Shown here: in pieces, positions 34,985 to 43,948 of the stretch
How the letters are laid out: each line of letters starts with the position of its first letter
Numbering within the stretch: the first letter of the stretch is position 1
Assembly (NCBI GenBank): GCA_023426125.1
Contig: JAFABI010000056.1
Span: 26,803-90,802, forward strand
Direction of reading: 5' to 3'
From: Bacillota bacterium
GTDB taxonomy: Bacteria; Bacillota; Clostridia; Acetivibrionales; DTU013
Length of the DNA: 64,000 bases
The notes under the pieces: model-generated
The model's database searches: none
What the model saw: only the letters and a program-made list of their open reading frames with translations
Told to the model about the DNA's origin: nothing
Translations under genes and position numbers: made by a program

Positions 34985-35007
34985 TGAAAAGGCGGTCATT
35001 GACCGCC
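34985..35007 (-). terminator. Terminator after gatB
   Basis: GGCGGTC-3 bases-GACCGCC followed on the minus strand by TTTTC. It ends the gatCAB region. Confidence 0.75.
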
Positions 35008-35023
35008 TCTGCATGTGCAAAAC

Positions 35024-36454
35024 TTATTTGTCCAGTTCCTCCTTCAAAAGCTTGTTTACAAGCTGGGGATTCGCTTTTCCCCGGGTTTCCTTCATCGCCT
35101 GCCCCACCAGGAAGCCGAAGGCTTTTTCCTTGCCGCCTCTGTAGTCGGCCACAGATTGGGGATTGGAATCGAGAACCTTTTTGATTGCCGCCGCAAGGGC
35201 AGCTTCATCATTGACCACCTCAAGGCCTTCCTCCTTGACGATAAAAAGCGGTTCACGTCCCGATTCAAACATCTTTTCAAATACTTTTTTCGCGATCGTC
35301 CCGCTGATGGTTCCCTTGTCAATTAAAGCAACAAGCTGCGCCAGATGGCTTCCGGGAAAAGGTATGCCGTCTGCTTCCAGCCCCTTTTCCTTCAAGGAAC
35401 GCATCAGATCCCCCATGATCCAGTTGCTGACAGCCTTTGCATTGCTGCTTCCAGACGCCGCCTCTTCAAAGAAATCCGCCAGGCATTTGGACCCTGTCAC
35501 CAGGCCGGCATCATATTCAGGAAGGCCATATTCGCTTATATACCTGCTCTTTCTGGCTTCAGGCAGTTCAGGCAGAGAAGCCTTTATCCTGCCCAGCCAT
35601 TCCTCATCGACCACGATAGGCACCAGGTCGGGCTCAGGGAAATAGCGGTAATCATGGGCTTCCTCCTTGCTTCTCATGGCGTAGCTGTAGCCTTTGTTAT
35701 CATCCCAGCGCCTTGTCTCCTGCAGGATAACGCCGCCCGCTTCCAGTTCGCTTATTTGTCTCTTTGCTTCATTCTCCGCCGCCCGGTAGATCGACCTGAA
35801 GGAGTTCAGGTTTTTCATTTCTGTCCTTGTCCCGAATTTTCCCTGTCCCACCGGCCTTACGGACAGGTTGACATCTGCCCTGAGAGAGCCCTCCTGCATT
35901 TTGCAGTCGGAAACCTCCAGATATTCCAGGATGGCTTTTACATTCTCCACAAAGGCCTTTGCCTCGTCCGGCGTTCTCATGTCCGGCTCGCTGACGATTT
36001 CGATCAAGGGCACGCCACACCTGTTATAGTCAACCAGGGAGCCGGTCTCCCATTCATCGTGCACAAGCTTTCCGGCGTCTTCTTCAATATGGATCCGGGT
36101 AATGCCGATGTTTTTCCGCACACCATTCACTTCGATAGGAACATAGCCGTTCATACAAAGGGGAAGGTCAAATTGCGATACCTGGTAAGCCTTTGGCAGG
36201 TCAGGATAGAAGTAGTTTTTTCTATCCTGCTTGCTAAAGCCGGAAATGGAGCAATTCATTGCCAGCCCGGCTTTAACCGCATATTCCACTACGCTTTTAT
36301 TCAGTACCGGAAGTACGCCCGGCATACCTATACATATCGGGCAGCAGTGGGTATTCGGTTCCCCGCCGAATTCCGTGGTACAGGTGCAGAATATTTTCGA
36401 TTTTGTATTAAGCTCCGCATGTATTTCCAGCCCCATCACTATTTCGTATTCCAT
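35024..36454 (-). CDS. gatB: Asp-tRNA(Asn)/Glu-tRNA(Gln) amidotransferase subunit B
   Basis: 476 aa. With GatA and GatC it amidates mischarged Glu-tRNA(Gln) and/or Asp-tRNA(Asn). MEYEIVMGLEIHAELNTKSK, the zinc-site region CTCTTEFGGEPNTHCCPICI, YFYPDLPKAYQVSQFDLPLC and EEDAGKLVHDE are typical; the C-terminal YqeY-like tail is present. ATG 36454 (GAGGTG 7 bases upstream) is preferred over 36475. Confidence 0.96.
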   Translation of the reverse strand: MEYEIVMGLEIHAELNTKSKIFCTCTTEFGGEPNTHCCPICIGMPGVLPVLNKSVVEYAVKAGLAMNCSISGFSKQDRKNYFYPDLPKAYQVSQFDLPLCMNGYVPIEVNGVRKNIGITRIHIEEDAGKLVHDEWETGSLVDYNRCGVPLIEIVSEPDMRTPDEAKAFVENVKAILEYLEVSDCKMQEGSLRADVNLSVRPVGQGKFGTRTEMKNLNSFRSIYRAAENEAKRQISELEAGGVILQETRRWDDNKGYSYAMRSKEEAHDYRYFPEPDLVPIVVDEEWLGRIKASLPELPEARKSRYISEYGLPEYDAGLVTGSKCLADFFEEAASGSSNAKAVSNWIMGDLMRSLKEKGLEADGIPFPGSHLAQLVALIDKGTISGTIAKKVFEKMFESGREPLFIVKEEGLEVVNDEAALAAAIKKVLDSNPQSVADYRGGKEKAFGFLVGQAMKETRGKANPQLVNKLLKEELDK

Positions 36455-36480
36455 TAATTCACACCTCGTTTGCATCTATT

Positions 36481-36597
36481 TAGGAGTACTGCAAATATTA
36501 CTTCTTGTTTTTCTGAAAATGCTGGCGCTCCAAGACTGCATTTTCAGAAATCTATACGGGAAGTTATATTTGCACCAGTACTTAGGACCACGCCTGT
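36481..36597. repeat. Family A element, copy 4 (compact form)
   Basis: Cleanest short copy: TAGGAGTACTGCAAATATTA on the left, TATATTTGCACCAGTACTTA on the right, and the arms TGAAAATGC/GCATTTTCA in the middle. It lies between gatA and gatB. A decayed family B end (TTATAACGCCTCAATGCAGA; GTTTCAACGAG) follows at about 36612-36673. Confidence 0.78.
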
Positions 36598-36680
36598 TTT
36601 ATCCATGCTTATCTTATAACGCCTCAATGCAGATGGCAGAGTCATCGACCGGCCTCTATGCGTTTCAACGAGTCGCCTTG

Positions 36681-38141
36681 TCATATTGCCGGCCTGCGCC
36701 GGTGAAAACCGGTGTTTTGTTCAAAAGTAAATCCTGCTCTGAGCAGCGTGGACTCGTCAAAAGGTTTACCGATCAGCTGCATACCGACAGGAAGGCCGGT
36801 GGCGTCAAAGCCGCAGGGTACTACCAGCCCGGGAAGGCCTGCGATATTGGCGGAAACGGTATAGATGTCTCCCAGGTACATGGCAAGCGGATCATCCGCC
36901 TTCTCCCCGATTTTATATGCGGTGGTCGGCGCCGTAGGTCCCAGGACAAGGTCACATTTTTCAAATGCCTCGTCAAACCCCTTGCGTATCAACGTCCTCA
37001 CCTGGAGCGCTTTTTTATAGTATGCGTCGTAATATCCTGAACTCAAGGCATAGGTTCCCAGCATGATCCTCCTCTTTACCTCCGGACCGAAGCCTTCGCT
37101 TCTGGTCTGCTTGTAAAGATCCAGCAAGTCGGTGAATTTCTCAGCCCTGTAGCCGTATTTTATGCCGTCGTACCTTGCCAGGTTGGAGCTGGCTTCCGCC
37201 GATGAGATTATGTAATATGCGGGAATTGCATATTCCGTTATGGGGAGGGAGATTTCTTCACACACCGCGCCCAGCTTTTCAAAGGTGGCTGCAGCTTCCA
37301 GAACGGCCTTGCCGACCTCAGGATTCAGCCCTTCCCCCATGTATTCCCTGGGAATTCCTATTTTCATCCCCTGTACATTGTTGACCAGGGCCGCGGTATA
37401 ATCCGGATATGTAACCGCTGCGGAAGTCGAATCTTTAGGATCATGGCCCGTAATGGCATTCAGTACCAATGCACAGTCGGTCACATCCCTGGTCAAAGGT
37501 CCAATCTGGTCAAGGGAGGATGCAAAGGCTACAAGGCCAAAGCGCGATATGGCTCCATAGGTGGGCTTCATACCTACGACGCCGCAGAAGGAAGCCGGCT
37601 GCCGGATGGAACCGCCGGTATCGGAGCCCAGGGCAAATACTGCTTCCCCGCTGGATACCGATGCAGCGGCCCCTCCGCTGGAACCTCCCGGAACCCGTTC
37701 CGGATCCCATGGATTCCTGGTCTGCTTGAAATAGGAATTCTCCGTAGAGCCTCCCATGGCAAACTCATCCATGTTCAGTTTCCCCAGAAGCACCGTATCT
37801 TCGGCATTCAGCTTTTCAACAACCGTTGCATTGTAGGGAGGAATAAAATTCTCCAGTATTTTTGACGCGCAGGTGGTCAATATCCCTTCGGTGCAGATAT
37901 TATCCTTAACTGCGCATGGAATGCCCGCCAGCTCCGGAAGCTCAACGCCTTTGTCGATTTTCTCCTGGATTTCTCCCGCTCTCTTCAAGGCCTCGCCGCC
38001 TGAAACCGTTACATAGCTTCCTACACTGGAATCTATCGTTTCAATTCTTTTCAGAATTGCTTCCGTCAATTCTACCACACCGAGCTTTTTGCTTTTTATC
38101 AGTCCGCTCAGTTCATGTGCGCTTAATTCATATAACTCCAC
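36681..38141 (-). CDS. gatA: Amidotransferase subunit A
   Basis: 486 aa amidase that releases ammonia from glutamine for GatB. Ser-cis-Ser-Lys triad is visible: AVKDNICTEG (Lys about 79), then GSDTGGSIRQPASFCG with the nucleophilic Ser, after VPGGSSGGAAASVSSG. ATG at 38141. The gat genes run C, A, B on the minus strand, with a repeat between A and B. Confidence 0.97.
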   Translation of the reverse strand: MELYELSAHELSGLIKSKKLGVVELTEAILKRIETIDSSVGSYVTVSGGEALKRAGEIQEKIDKGVELPELAGIPCAVKDNICTEGILTTCASKILENFIPPYNATVVEKLNAEDTVLLGKLNMDEFAMGGSTENSYFKQTRNPWDPERVPGGSSGGAAASVSSGEAVFALGSDTGGSIRQPASFCGVVGMKPTYGAISRFGLVAFASSLDQIGPLTRDVTDCALVLNAITGHDPKDSTSAAVTYPDYTAALVNNVQGMKIGIPREYMGEGLNPEVGKAVLEAAATFEKLGAVCEEISLPITEYAIPAYYIISSAEASSNLARYDGIKYGYRAEKFTDLLDLYKQTRSEGFGPEVKRRIMLGTYALSSGYYDAYYKKALQVRTLIRKGFDEAFEKCDLVLGPTAPTTAYKIGEKADDPLAMYLGDIYTVSANIAGLPGLVVPCGFDATGLPVGMQLIGKPFDESTLLRAGFTFEQNTGFHRRRPAI

Positions 38142-38268
38142 TGATAAACCTCCTCTTTAATGATAGGGGACACACCTTGCTCAACAAAATATATTTCTTT
38201 TACATAAGGCCGGTCGTCGGCCTGAGCCGCTGCTCGCCCATGCAGCCCGGGAATATCCCCTTTTTGAA

Positions 38269-38556
38269 TCATTCGACTACTTTGGGGACTTTAAAGCAGC
38301 CATCCTCGCGGAATGGCGCATTTGCCAGTATCTTTTCCCTGTCGTAGGATTTTTCCGTTTTATCCTCCCTCAGCACATTCCTGATGGGAATTACATGTTC
38401 CATCGGCTTTACGTCGGAAGTGTCCAATTCATTGAGCTTGTCCACATACGAAATGATTTTCTCCATCTCGGAAGTGAGCCGTTCCTTTTCCGTCTCGGTA
38501 AGGTTCAGCCTTGACAGCTCGGCTACATGCTCGATTGTTTCTCTGTTAACCTTCAT
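38269..38556 (-). CDS. gatC: Amidotransferase subunit C
   Basis: 95 aa. MKVNRETIEHVAELSRLNLT and ISYVDKLNELDTSDVKPMEH are classic GatC segments. Stabilises GatA and links it to GatB. ATG at 38556 follows CAGGAGGCGC. First gene of the gat unit; 127 bases separate it from gatA. Confidence 0.94.
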   Translation of the reverse strand: MKVNRETIEHVAELSRLNLTETEKERLTSEMEKIISYVDKLNELDTSDVKPMEHVIPIRNVLREDKTEKSYDREKILANAPFREDGCFKVPKVVE

Positions 38557-38762
38557 ATTCAGCGCCTCCTGTTTAAAACAATTATATAGAATGAGTTTTT
38601 ATGCGTCAATATTAAGAAATATACTATAGCATTTCCTGCCCTGCCAAAAAATACACGAATATCGCATAAACGCAAAATAATTGGCGCAATGTAATAATAC
38701 CATATTGCAGCAGCGCTTACAAAAAGATATACTTTACTAGTGCTGCAACGCTGCATAACTTT

Positions 38763-38851
38763 GTGTCGTCGCGAGCAAAGCGTGGTGATCTCATCACAGA
38801 CAGAATTTCGCGAGATTGCTTCGTCGCTGTCTCCTCGCAATGACAGGTATA
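38763..38851. repeat. Family D dispersed palindrome, copy 1
   Basis: GTCGTCGCGAGCAAAGCGTG ... GAGATTGCTTCGTCGCTGTC ... CTCGCAATGACA. An inverted, partly decayed element related to copy 2 at 39663. The rest of the gap 38557-38891 is AT-rich with no gene. Confidence 0.65.
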
Positions 38852-38891
38852 GATAGATAAAATCCTTGCTTAAGGAACGGAGAAAACCTTG

Positions 38892-39587
38892 ATGCCGGAC
38901 CAATCGAATACCAACAGAATATGGGAGCTGGACTTTCTCAGAGGACTGGCTCTGGTCATGATGGTGTATTTTCATTTAATCTATGACATGAAGGAATTTT
39001 ACGGGTATCCGGTCAGTTATGAAGGCAATATCAACGACTATATCGGCAAGCTCAGTGCAATCCTGTTCATTACGCTTTCCGGCAGCTCCACCTCTTTTAG
39101 CCGCAGCAGCTGGAAAAGGGGCCTGAAGGTACTGGGAGCAGCGCTGCTTATTACACTCGCCAGCTATTTTTTCGATAACGACTTCTTTGTAGTTTTCGGA
39201 ATCCTGCATTTTCTAGGCTTGAGCATGATTCTTTCGGTACTCTTCAAAAAGCTTGGCAATATCACACTGCTTGCCGCCGCGGCAGCAATCATCGCACTGG
39301 GATACACCCTTCCCCTGGATAATTTCGGGAATGATTATCTAATGATACTGGGTTTCAGAACCCAGGCTTTCTCATCTTCGGATTATTACCCTCTTATCCC
39401 CTATCTGGGTATATTTCTGATTGGAATGGTACTTGGAAGAGTTCTTTACGCAAAGAGGAAAAGCCTGGTCACGCCGTTGCCCGGCCACTCTGTTTTGAGC
39501 CTTCCGGGCAGGCATACCCTTTCCATTTACCTGCTTCATCAGCCGGCGATTCTACTTATACTATATCTCGTCAACAGGTTTTTATAG
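38892..39587 (+). CDS. DUF1624/heparan-alpha-glucosaminide acetyltransferase-like membrane protein
   Basis: 231 aa with six to seven membrane spans. RIWELDFLRGLALVMMVYFH near the N-terminus is the family signature, and GRHTLSIYLLHQPAIL at the C-terminus matches the acyltransferase-3-like fold. It probably moves an acyl group across or at the membrane; the acceptor is unknown. ATG 38892 is adjacent to an in-frame TTG. Confidence 0.82.
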   Translation: MPDQSNTNRIWELDFLRGLALVMMVYFHLIYDMKEFYGYPVSYEGNINDYIGKLSAILFITLSGSSTSFSRSSWKRGLKVLGAALLITLASYFFDNDFFVVFGILHFLGLSMILSVLFKKLGNITLLAAAAAIIALGYTLPLDNFGNDYLMILGFRTQAFSSSDYYPLIPYLGIFLIGMVLGRVLYAKRKSLVTPLPGHSVLSLPGRHTLSIYLLHQPAILLILYLVNRFL

Positions 39588-39662
39588 ATGCTGCAAAATT
39601 TCATGGCGTAAGTATATATTTCAGCGTCCTTTTTTATCTTCAATTTGTAATTTGAAATTTAT

Positions 39663-39753
39663 CTTGTCATTCCGAGGAGCAAAGCGACGTGGGAATCTCT
39701 CTTTTAAGGTTTGCAGAGATTGCTTCGCTCCGCTCGCAATGACATATCAAGAC
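39663..39753. repeat. Family D dispersed palindrome, copy 2
   Basis: TTGTCATTCCGAGGAGCAAA on the left and its inverted counterpart TTCGCTCCGCTCGCAATGAC on the right. It lies between two plus-strand genes. Confidence 0.72.
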
Positions 39754-39859
39754 AAATTGCGAATTGAAGCTTTTTATAAATCCAGATTACAATTGCCGAT
39801 TTTTATGATAAATTAGTAGGTAACAACATTTCTTACTTTGGTTTGCATGGAGGATAAAA

Positions 39860-41467
39860 ATGAAAAAAAACCTGTTTATCTACCTTACGGCATTTTTCTG
39901 CGGCATGACCATAATGGCTGTAGAGCTTAGCGCCAGCAGACTTCTGGCGCCCTACTTCGGTACATCCTCAATCATCTGGACCGTCATTATCGGACTGATC
40001 ATGATTTCATTAAGCATCGGAAATGTCCTGGGCGGAAGGTCGGCCGACAAATACAACAACCTGGACAGATTGTTTTCCCTTGTATGGATTTCCGCATTAT
40101 GGATTGCAATCATCCCGCTGGTGGGAAAATATGTCGTGGCGTTATCCGTCGTCATCATGATGTGGATACTGCCAAATAACCTCCTGGTAGCAGGCTCGGT
40201 GTTTTCCTGCCTGGTGGTGTTTTCCGTCCCGTTGGTCATTCTGGGCATGGCCTCCCCTTACCTTGTAAAGCTTGGTGTCAGGGATATGGTAAACAACGGC
40301 CGTACAACGGGAGAAATCTATGCCATGTCCACCGTCGGCAGCATTATCGGCACCTTTATCCCGACCTTCCTCACCATTCCGGTGATCGGTACGCAAAAGA
40401 CCTTCCTGGTATTTTCCCTGGTGCTGAACCTGATCTGCCTTTACCATTTCATAAAAGTAAAAAAGGGCATCGTCAAAGCAGCCATCACCACCGCGTTGGT
40501 CATAGGCCTTCTGGCGGCCCCGTTAAACAATTCCTATGCCTTCTGGAAAAAGACCGTGCTGGAAGACGAATCGCTCTACAACTATCTCCAGGTGGCCGAG
40601 GACAGCGAATCCGTCATTCTTTCCACCAATGTGGCCTTCGGAGTACAGTCCATCTACATGAAAAACAAAGAGATGTCGGGCCTTTACTACGAATATGCCC
40701 TGATGGCGCCTTTTTTCATGAAGGACACGAATATCGACAGCAAATTCAAGCTGCTGGTCCTGGGTATGGGTACGGGCACCAATGCAAAGCAGTTCAAGCA
40801 CTTTTTTCCTTCCAGCGACATTGAAGGGGTGGAAATTGACCAAAAAATCGTAGACCTTTCCAAAAAATACTTCGGTCTGACAGAGGAAGAAGCGAAAGTG
40901 TATGTCAACGACGGCCGAACCTTTCTTTCGTCCAAAGATGCGGGAATGTATGATGTAATTCTCATTGACGCCTATCATGATATTACCATTCCATTCCACA
41001 TGGCGACCACGGAATTCTTTGCCGAGGTAAAGAAGCATCTGAACCCGGGCGGCGTCTTTATGGTCAATATCAATATGCGCTCGGAAGAAAACACTAAAAT
41101 TGAAAACTATCTGACGCAAACCCTTAAGAACAATATGAAAAAGGTTTATAAATACGACATCCCCAACGTCACAAATACCATCGTGTATTCTTCCGACGAT
41201 GAGAACTGCGTTGAAACCTTTTTAAACAATACCCGGAATTTGCCTGAAAACCATCTCCTGGTTCCAATTGCCAAAAATGTGGCAGGCGGTATGGAGGAGG
41301 TTACCGAAGCAAAATACATTTTTACGGACGACATTGCCCCGGTGGAGGTTCTTGGGCAGGAATTGCTGAACGAGGTGGTGGCCGACAGTCTTGACTATTT
41401 TAAAAAGGAAATCGGCGCGTCCGGAGGCGGAATCGGAGATATATTCAAAATGATCTCCGGCAGCTGA
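39860..41467 (+). CDS. Fused membrane/spermidine-synthase-like protein
   Basis: 535 aa. Residues 1-225 hold about six membrane spans, starting FIYLTAFFCGMTIMAVELSA. Residues about 290-440 are a spermidine-synthase-type Rossmann domain with LVLGMGTGTNAKQF, EGVEIDQKIVDLS, VNDGRTFL and DVILIDAYHD. Such fusions are usually called MFS/spermidine synthase; whether they make polyamine is unproven. ATG 39860 has TGGAGGAT upstream. A strong terminator follows at 41535. Confidence 0.85.
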   Translation: MKKNLFIYLTAFFCGMTIMAVELSASRLLAPYFGTSSIIWTVIIGLIMISLSIGNVLGGRSADKYNNLDRLFSLVWISALWIAIIPLVGKYVVALSVVIMMWILPNNLLVAGSVFSCLVVFSVPLVILGMASPYLVKLGVRDMVNNGRTTGEIYAMSTVGSIIGTFIPTFLTIPVIGTQKTFLVFSLVLNLICLYHFIKVKKGIVKAAITTALVIGLLAAPLNNSYAFWKKTVLEDESLYNYLQVAEDSESVILSTNVAFGVQSIYMKNKEMSGLYYEYALMAPFFMKDTNIDSKFKLLVLGMGTGTNAKQFKHFFPSSDIEGVEIDQKIVDLSKKYFGLTEEEAKVYVNDGRTFLSSKDAGMYDVILIDAYHDITIPFHMATTEFFAEVKKHLNPGGVFMVNINMRSEENTKIENYLTQTLKNNMKKVYKYDIPNVTNTIVYSSDDENCVETFLNNTRNLPENHLLVPIAKNVAGGMEEVTEAKYIFTDDIAPVEVLGQELLNEVVADSLDYFKKEIGASGGGIGDIFKMISGS

Positions 41468-41534
41468 CCAGGCAGTTCACGGATATAAGCCATATACAAC
41501 TCTCACTGTCTGTGGTAAACTATCTCTGACCATT

Positions 41535-41597
41535 CCTCCTTTTGATTTTGCTGCAGTCTTCGAAACCTGTTGGGCGACATCAAAAGGAGGTTTTTTT
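41535..41597 (+). terminator. Terminator with long loop
   Basis: CCTCCTTTTGAT pairs perfectly with ATCAAAAGGAGG across a 32-base loop and is followed by seven T. Confidence 0.82.
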
Positions 41598-41628
41598 CAT
41601 TTCACCTGACGGGAGGCAATGTAAGGGG

Positions 41629-41934
41629 CTAGCACAGCACCTCGCTGCTTTCCTCATAGAACAGATAGAAAATACCTTTAATAACATCATTATGGTTTTC
41701 AGCAGTAATCGGGTGAAGATCCCCTTCATCCACCTGTATGCACATCAGTATCTGGTATTTATCGTTGTTGTCCATTACCGTGCTGATAATATCCACGGCA
41801 TCCACCGGCTTGTTGTAGACATATATCCAGTTATCCACATCTTCATCCATATACACGTCCTTGCCATAATACTTTTCCAGGAATCTTTTTATCTCTCCTG
41901 TTTTTCTTGACCACAAATTTACAGTGATCGCCAT
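41629..41934 (-). CDS. Conserved-looking hypothetical protein (101 aa)
   Basis: Starts MAITVNLWSRKTGEIKRFLE and continues with alternating beta and helix segments (DNWIYVYNKPVDAVDII, YQILMCIQVDEGDLHPITAE). Acidic and cytoplasmic with no known motif. The start ATG 41934 is the only good one, though its ribosome site is weak. I do not recognise the family; the ordered alpha/beta pattern and codon use like the neighbours support a real gene. Confidence 0.68.
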   Translation of the reverse strand: MAITVNLWSRKTGEIKRFLEKYYGKDVYMDEDVDNWIYVYNKPVDAVDIISTVMDNNDKYQILMCIQVDEGDLHPITAENHNDVIKGIFYLFYEESSEVLC

Positions 41935-41987
41935 TGTTTTTGTTCCCCCAGTTTCTACTGCCCAAGCAGAGTAAATTTCACGACAGT

Positions 41988-42232
41988 TATAACGACCTAA
42001 TTCAAAGGAAATTTGTCGGTTGTAAACAAATTTCCTTACCGCAGCCGAGTTTCAACGAGACTGGTCGCAAGCTAAAGCTTGCTGCTCGTCCATGCATCCT
42101 GGGCTGGTCGCAAATGCCTTGCATTTGCTGCTCGCCTATGCATCCCAGGCGGGAGATATGCTCACCGCCTGAAACCCAATTCGGTACCCGCCACCTATAG
42201 AGGTGGGGGATATTTTTGTCGCCTCGTTATAT
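41988..42232. repeat. Family B element, copy 3, with two nested modules
   Basis: Same ends as copies 1 and 2, but the middle carries two insertions of the GCTGGTCGCAA..TTGCTGCTCG palindrome (about 42060-42100 and 42107-42148). The second has the version found in family A copy 3. Together with the next element it fills the gap 41935-42519. Confidence 0.78.
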
Positions 42233-42285
42233 ATTAGACACCTCTTCGAAAAACCCTTTATGTAATTTTTGCATTCTCTGTATAA

Positions 42286-42435
42286 CTTAGGAGTACTGAA
42301 AATATCACTTACGCTTTTTCTGCAAATGCAGGTTGCAGAGGCGGGCAGCGAATGCAGAGCATTTGTGGCCAGCCCCGGCGCTCCGAGACTGCATCTGCAG
42401 GAAATTTCAGCGTAAGTTATATTTTCACCAGTGCA
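42286..42435. repeat. Family A element, copy 5 (diverged)
   Basis: CTTAGGAGTACTGAAAATAT on the left and TTATATTTTCACCAGTGC on the right, with long inner arms (CTTACGC..GCGTAAG and CTGCA..TGCAG). It lies about 80 bases before the lipoprotein start and may hold its promoter. Confidence 0.7.
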
Positions 42436-42519
42436 TACGAATACTATTCTTGAAGGATTTATTCCGGTTTGAAGACGGAACCGATGGAATAAAATACTAG
42501 CGTATGGGAGGCTTGTAAT

Positions 42520-43443
42520 TTGGTAAAAAAGCAATTATATAGCAATAAGTATATAAAAACCTGGCTGGGAGTTCTTGTTACAGCATTACTTTTGACTGGC
42601 TGCGGACAAAGCAGCGGAAAACAGTCTCCCCAGCAGCAGTCGGCCGGTGGTGAGCAGGAATCGGAAAAGGCTCCGGAAAAGCTTGCGGCCATTGAGTCAA
42701 ATATCGAAAAGATATTCAAGTCGCTGGACGGCCCTTCGGTCACAATAGAGGATGAAAAAAAGCAGGAAGACGGTCAAAAGAGCCAGCAGGAGAGCACGCA
42801 AAAACAGAATTCCCAGGAATCCTCCCAGGGCAATTCTTCAAGCCAGCCTGGGCAGTCCGGAGGCGGACAGCAAGGAGCAGGCCAACAGCAAAAAGCTCCC
42901 CAGCCGGAAAAAAAGGATCCCTGGAAGGAAATTGAGCCGATCATCAACAACCTGCATTATCAATGGAACGACTATATGCCTGAAGCTGTCAAAAAGGGTG
43001 CCGACCCCAAAATAACAGGCAATTTCAGCACTGCGTTGAATATGCTTACAGATATTGTAAATAGCAAGGACATGCTCAAGACCATGGAATCAGCCAACCG
43101 CCTCTACGGATGTGTGTTTGACTTGTACTCGCTCTACAGGACCAAAATGTCGCCGGAAATAAAAAGGATGCGCTATCTCATCCGCAATACGATTCTGGAC
43201 GCCATGACAGGAAACTGGGAACAGGCGGACAAGGATGCTTCAAACATCAATATGTCCTGGTCTCTGCTTAAGAATACACTGGGCAAGGACCAGCAGGCGG
43301 ATATGGGGAAATTGGATTTTTCAATCCTGGAGCTGGAAAAGGTAATCGCCGGGAAAAACGCTGTATTGACCGATATCAAAGGAAGAGTCGCACTATCAAA
43401 TATACAGTCTATTGAAAAGTCCTATAAAAAGGAATCCCATTAA
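42520..43443 (+). CDS. Gln/Ser-rich lipoprotein of unknown function
   Basis: 307 aa. Residues 14-29 form a lipoprotein signal ending LLLTGCGQ. A long low-complexity linker rich in Gln, Ser, Gly and Glu follows (about 30-140), then a helical domain (about 150-305) with KEIEPIINNLHYQWNDYMPE and ANRLYGCVFDLYSLYRTKMS. Start is TTG 42520 with GGGAGGC upstream. Probably a cell-surface helical-bundle protein; no enzyme motif. Relation to any PplA-like electron-transfer lipoprotein was looked for and not seen. Confidence 0.78.
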   Translation: MVKKQLYSNKYIKTWLGVLVTALLLTGCGQSSGKQSPQQQSAGGEQESEKAPEKLAAIESNIEKIFKSLDGPSVTIEDEKKQEDGQKSQQESTQKQNSQESSQGNSSSQPGQSGGGQQGAGQQQKAPQPEKKDPWKEIEPIINNLHYQWNDYMPEAVKKGADPKITGNFSTALNMLTDIVNSKDMLKTMESANRLYGCVFDLYSLYRTKMSPEIKRMRYLIRNTILDAMTGNWEQADKDASNINMSWSLLKNTLGKDQQADMGKLDFSILELEKVIAGKNAVLTDIKGRVALSNIQSIEKSYKKESH

Positions 43444-43459
43444 GCATGGTGAAAATATA

Positions 43460-43601
43460 GGACTCGTTAAAATATAACTTCCGATAATCTTTTCCGGGGA
43501 ACTACGCTTGGTAGGTAGCATAGGTGAGCAGCAAGCTTTAGCTTGCGACCAGCCCGCTCCATTCCCCAGAAAAGAATCGGAACTAATATTTTAGCCGATC
43601 C
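43460..43601. repeat. Family A' element, copy 1, with nested module
   Basis: Terminal inverted repeats of about 35 bases: GGACTCGTTAAAATATAACT on the left and the inverted counterpart of GGATCGGCTAAAATATTAGT on the right. The middle holds the GAGCAGCAAGC..GCTTGCGACCAG palindrome. Related in layout to family A. Confidence 0.75.
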
Positions 43602-43700
43602 ATACTGAAAACGGATGGAATATTTTCAATGCTCCAAACAGGATAAAAAATATAAAAAAGGAAACAATAGTGCATAACAAATTAAACGGAGGCTATTTAA

Positions 43701-43886
43701 ATGGCAGACAAAACAATAACATGCAGGGATTGTAATTCGGATTTTATCTTTAATGAGAGCGAGCAGGCTTTCTATAAAGAGAAGGGGCTGGAGAACGACC
43801 CGCAAAGATGTCCTGAGTGCAGAAGGGCCAGGAAAAACCAAAGGAATAACTTCGGCGGCGGCAGAAACTCCAGGAATAGATGGTGA
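43701..43886 (+). CDS. Small zinc-ribbon protein
   Basis: 61 aa. MADKTITCRDCNSDFIFNES and then CPECRRARKNQRNNFGG: two CxxC pairs spaced as in the zinc-ribbon family often found in small Firmicute nucleic-acid-binding proteins. The C-terminal tail is Gly/Arg/Asn-rich and likely binds RNA or DNA. ATG 43701 with GGAGG upstream. It shares a terminator with the convergent asparaginase gene. Confidence 0.85.
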   Translation: MADKTITCRDCNSDFIFNESEQAFYKEKGLENDPQRCPECRRARKNQRNNFGGGRNSRNRW

Positions 43887-43903
43887 AGTAATTACACAAA
43901 TAC

Positions 43904-43933
43904 GGGCTGTCTCAATTTGAGGCAGCTCTTTTT
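43904..43933. terminator. Bidirectional terminator
   Basis: GGGCTGTCTCAA/TTGAGGCAGCTC hairpin followed by five T on the plus strand, between convergent genes. Confidence 0.75.
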
Positions 43934-43948
43934 GTGCATATTTTTTAA

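Noticed and set aside
38559..38975. Minus-strand open frame upstream of gatC
   Set aside because: It is read through a family D repeat and into the start of the DUF1624 gene, with no recognisable domain.
42136..42534. Minus-strand open frame across two repeats
   Set aside because: It consists of family B and A sequence and is opposite to the real lipoprotein start.
42520..43443. PplA-type FMN-binding lipoprotein completing the electron-transfer locus
   Set aside because: The lipoprotein has no ApbE-type attachment motif and is a helical, Gln-rich protein.
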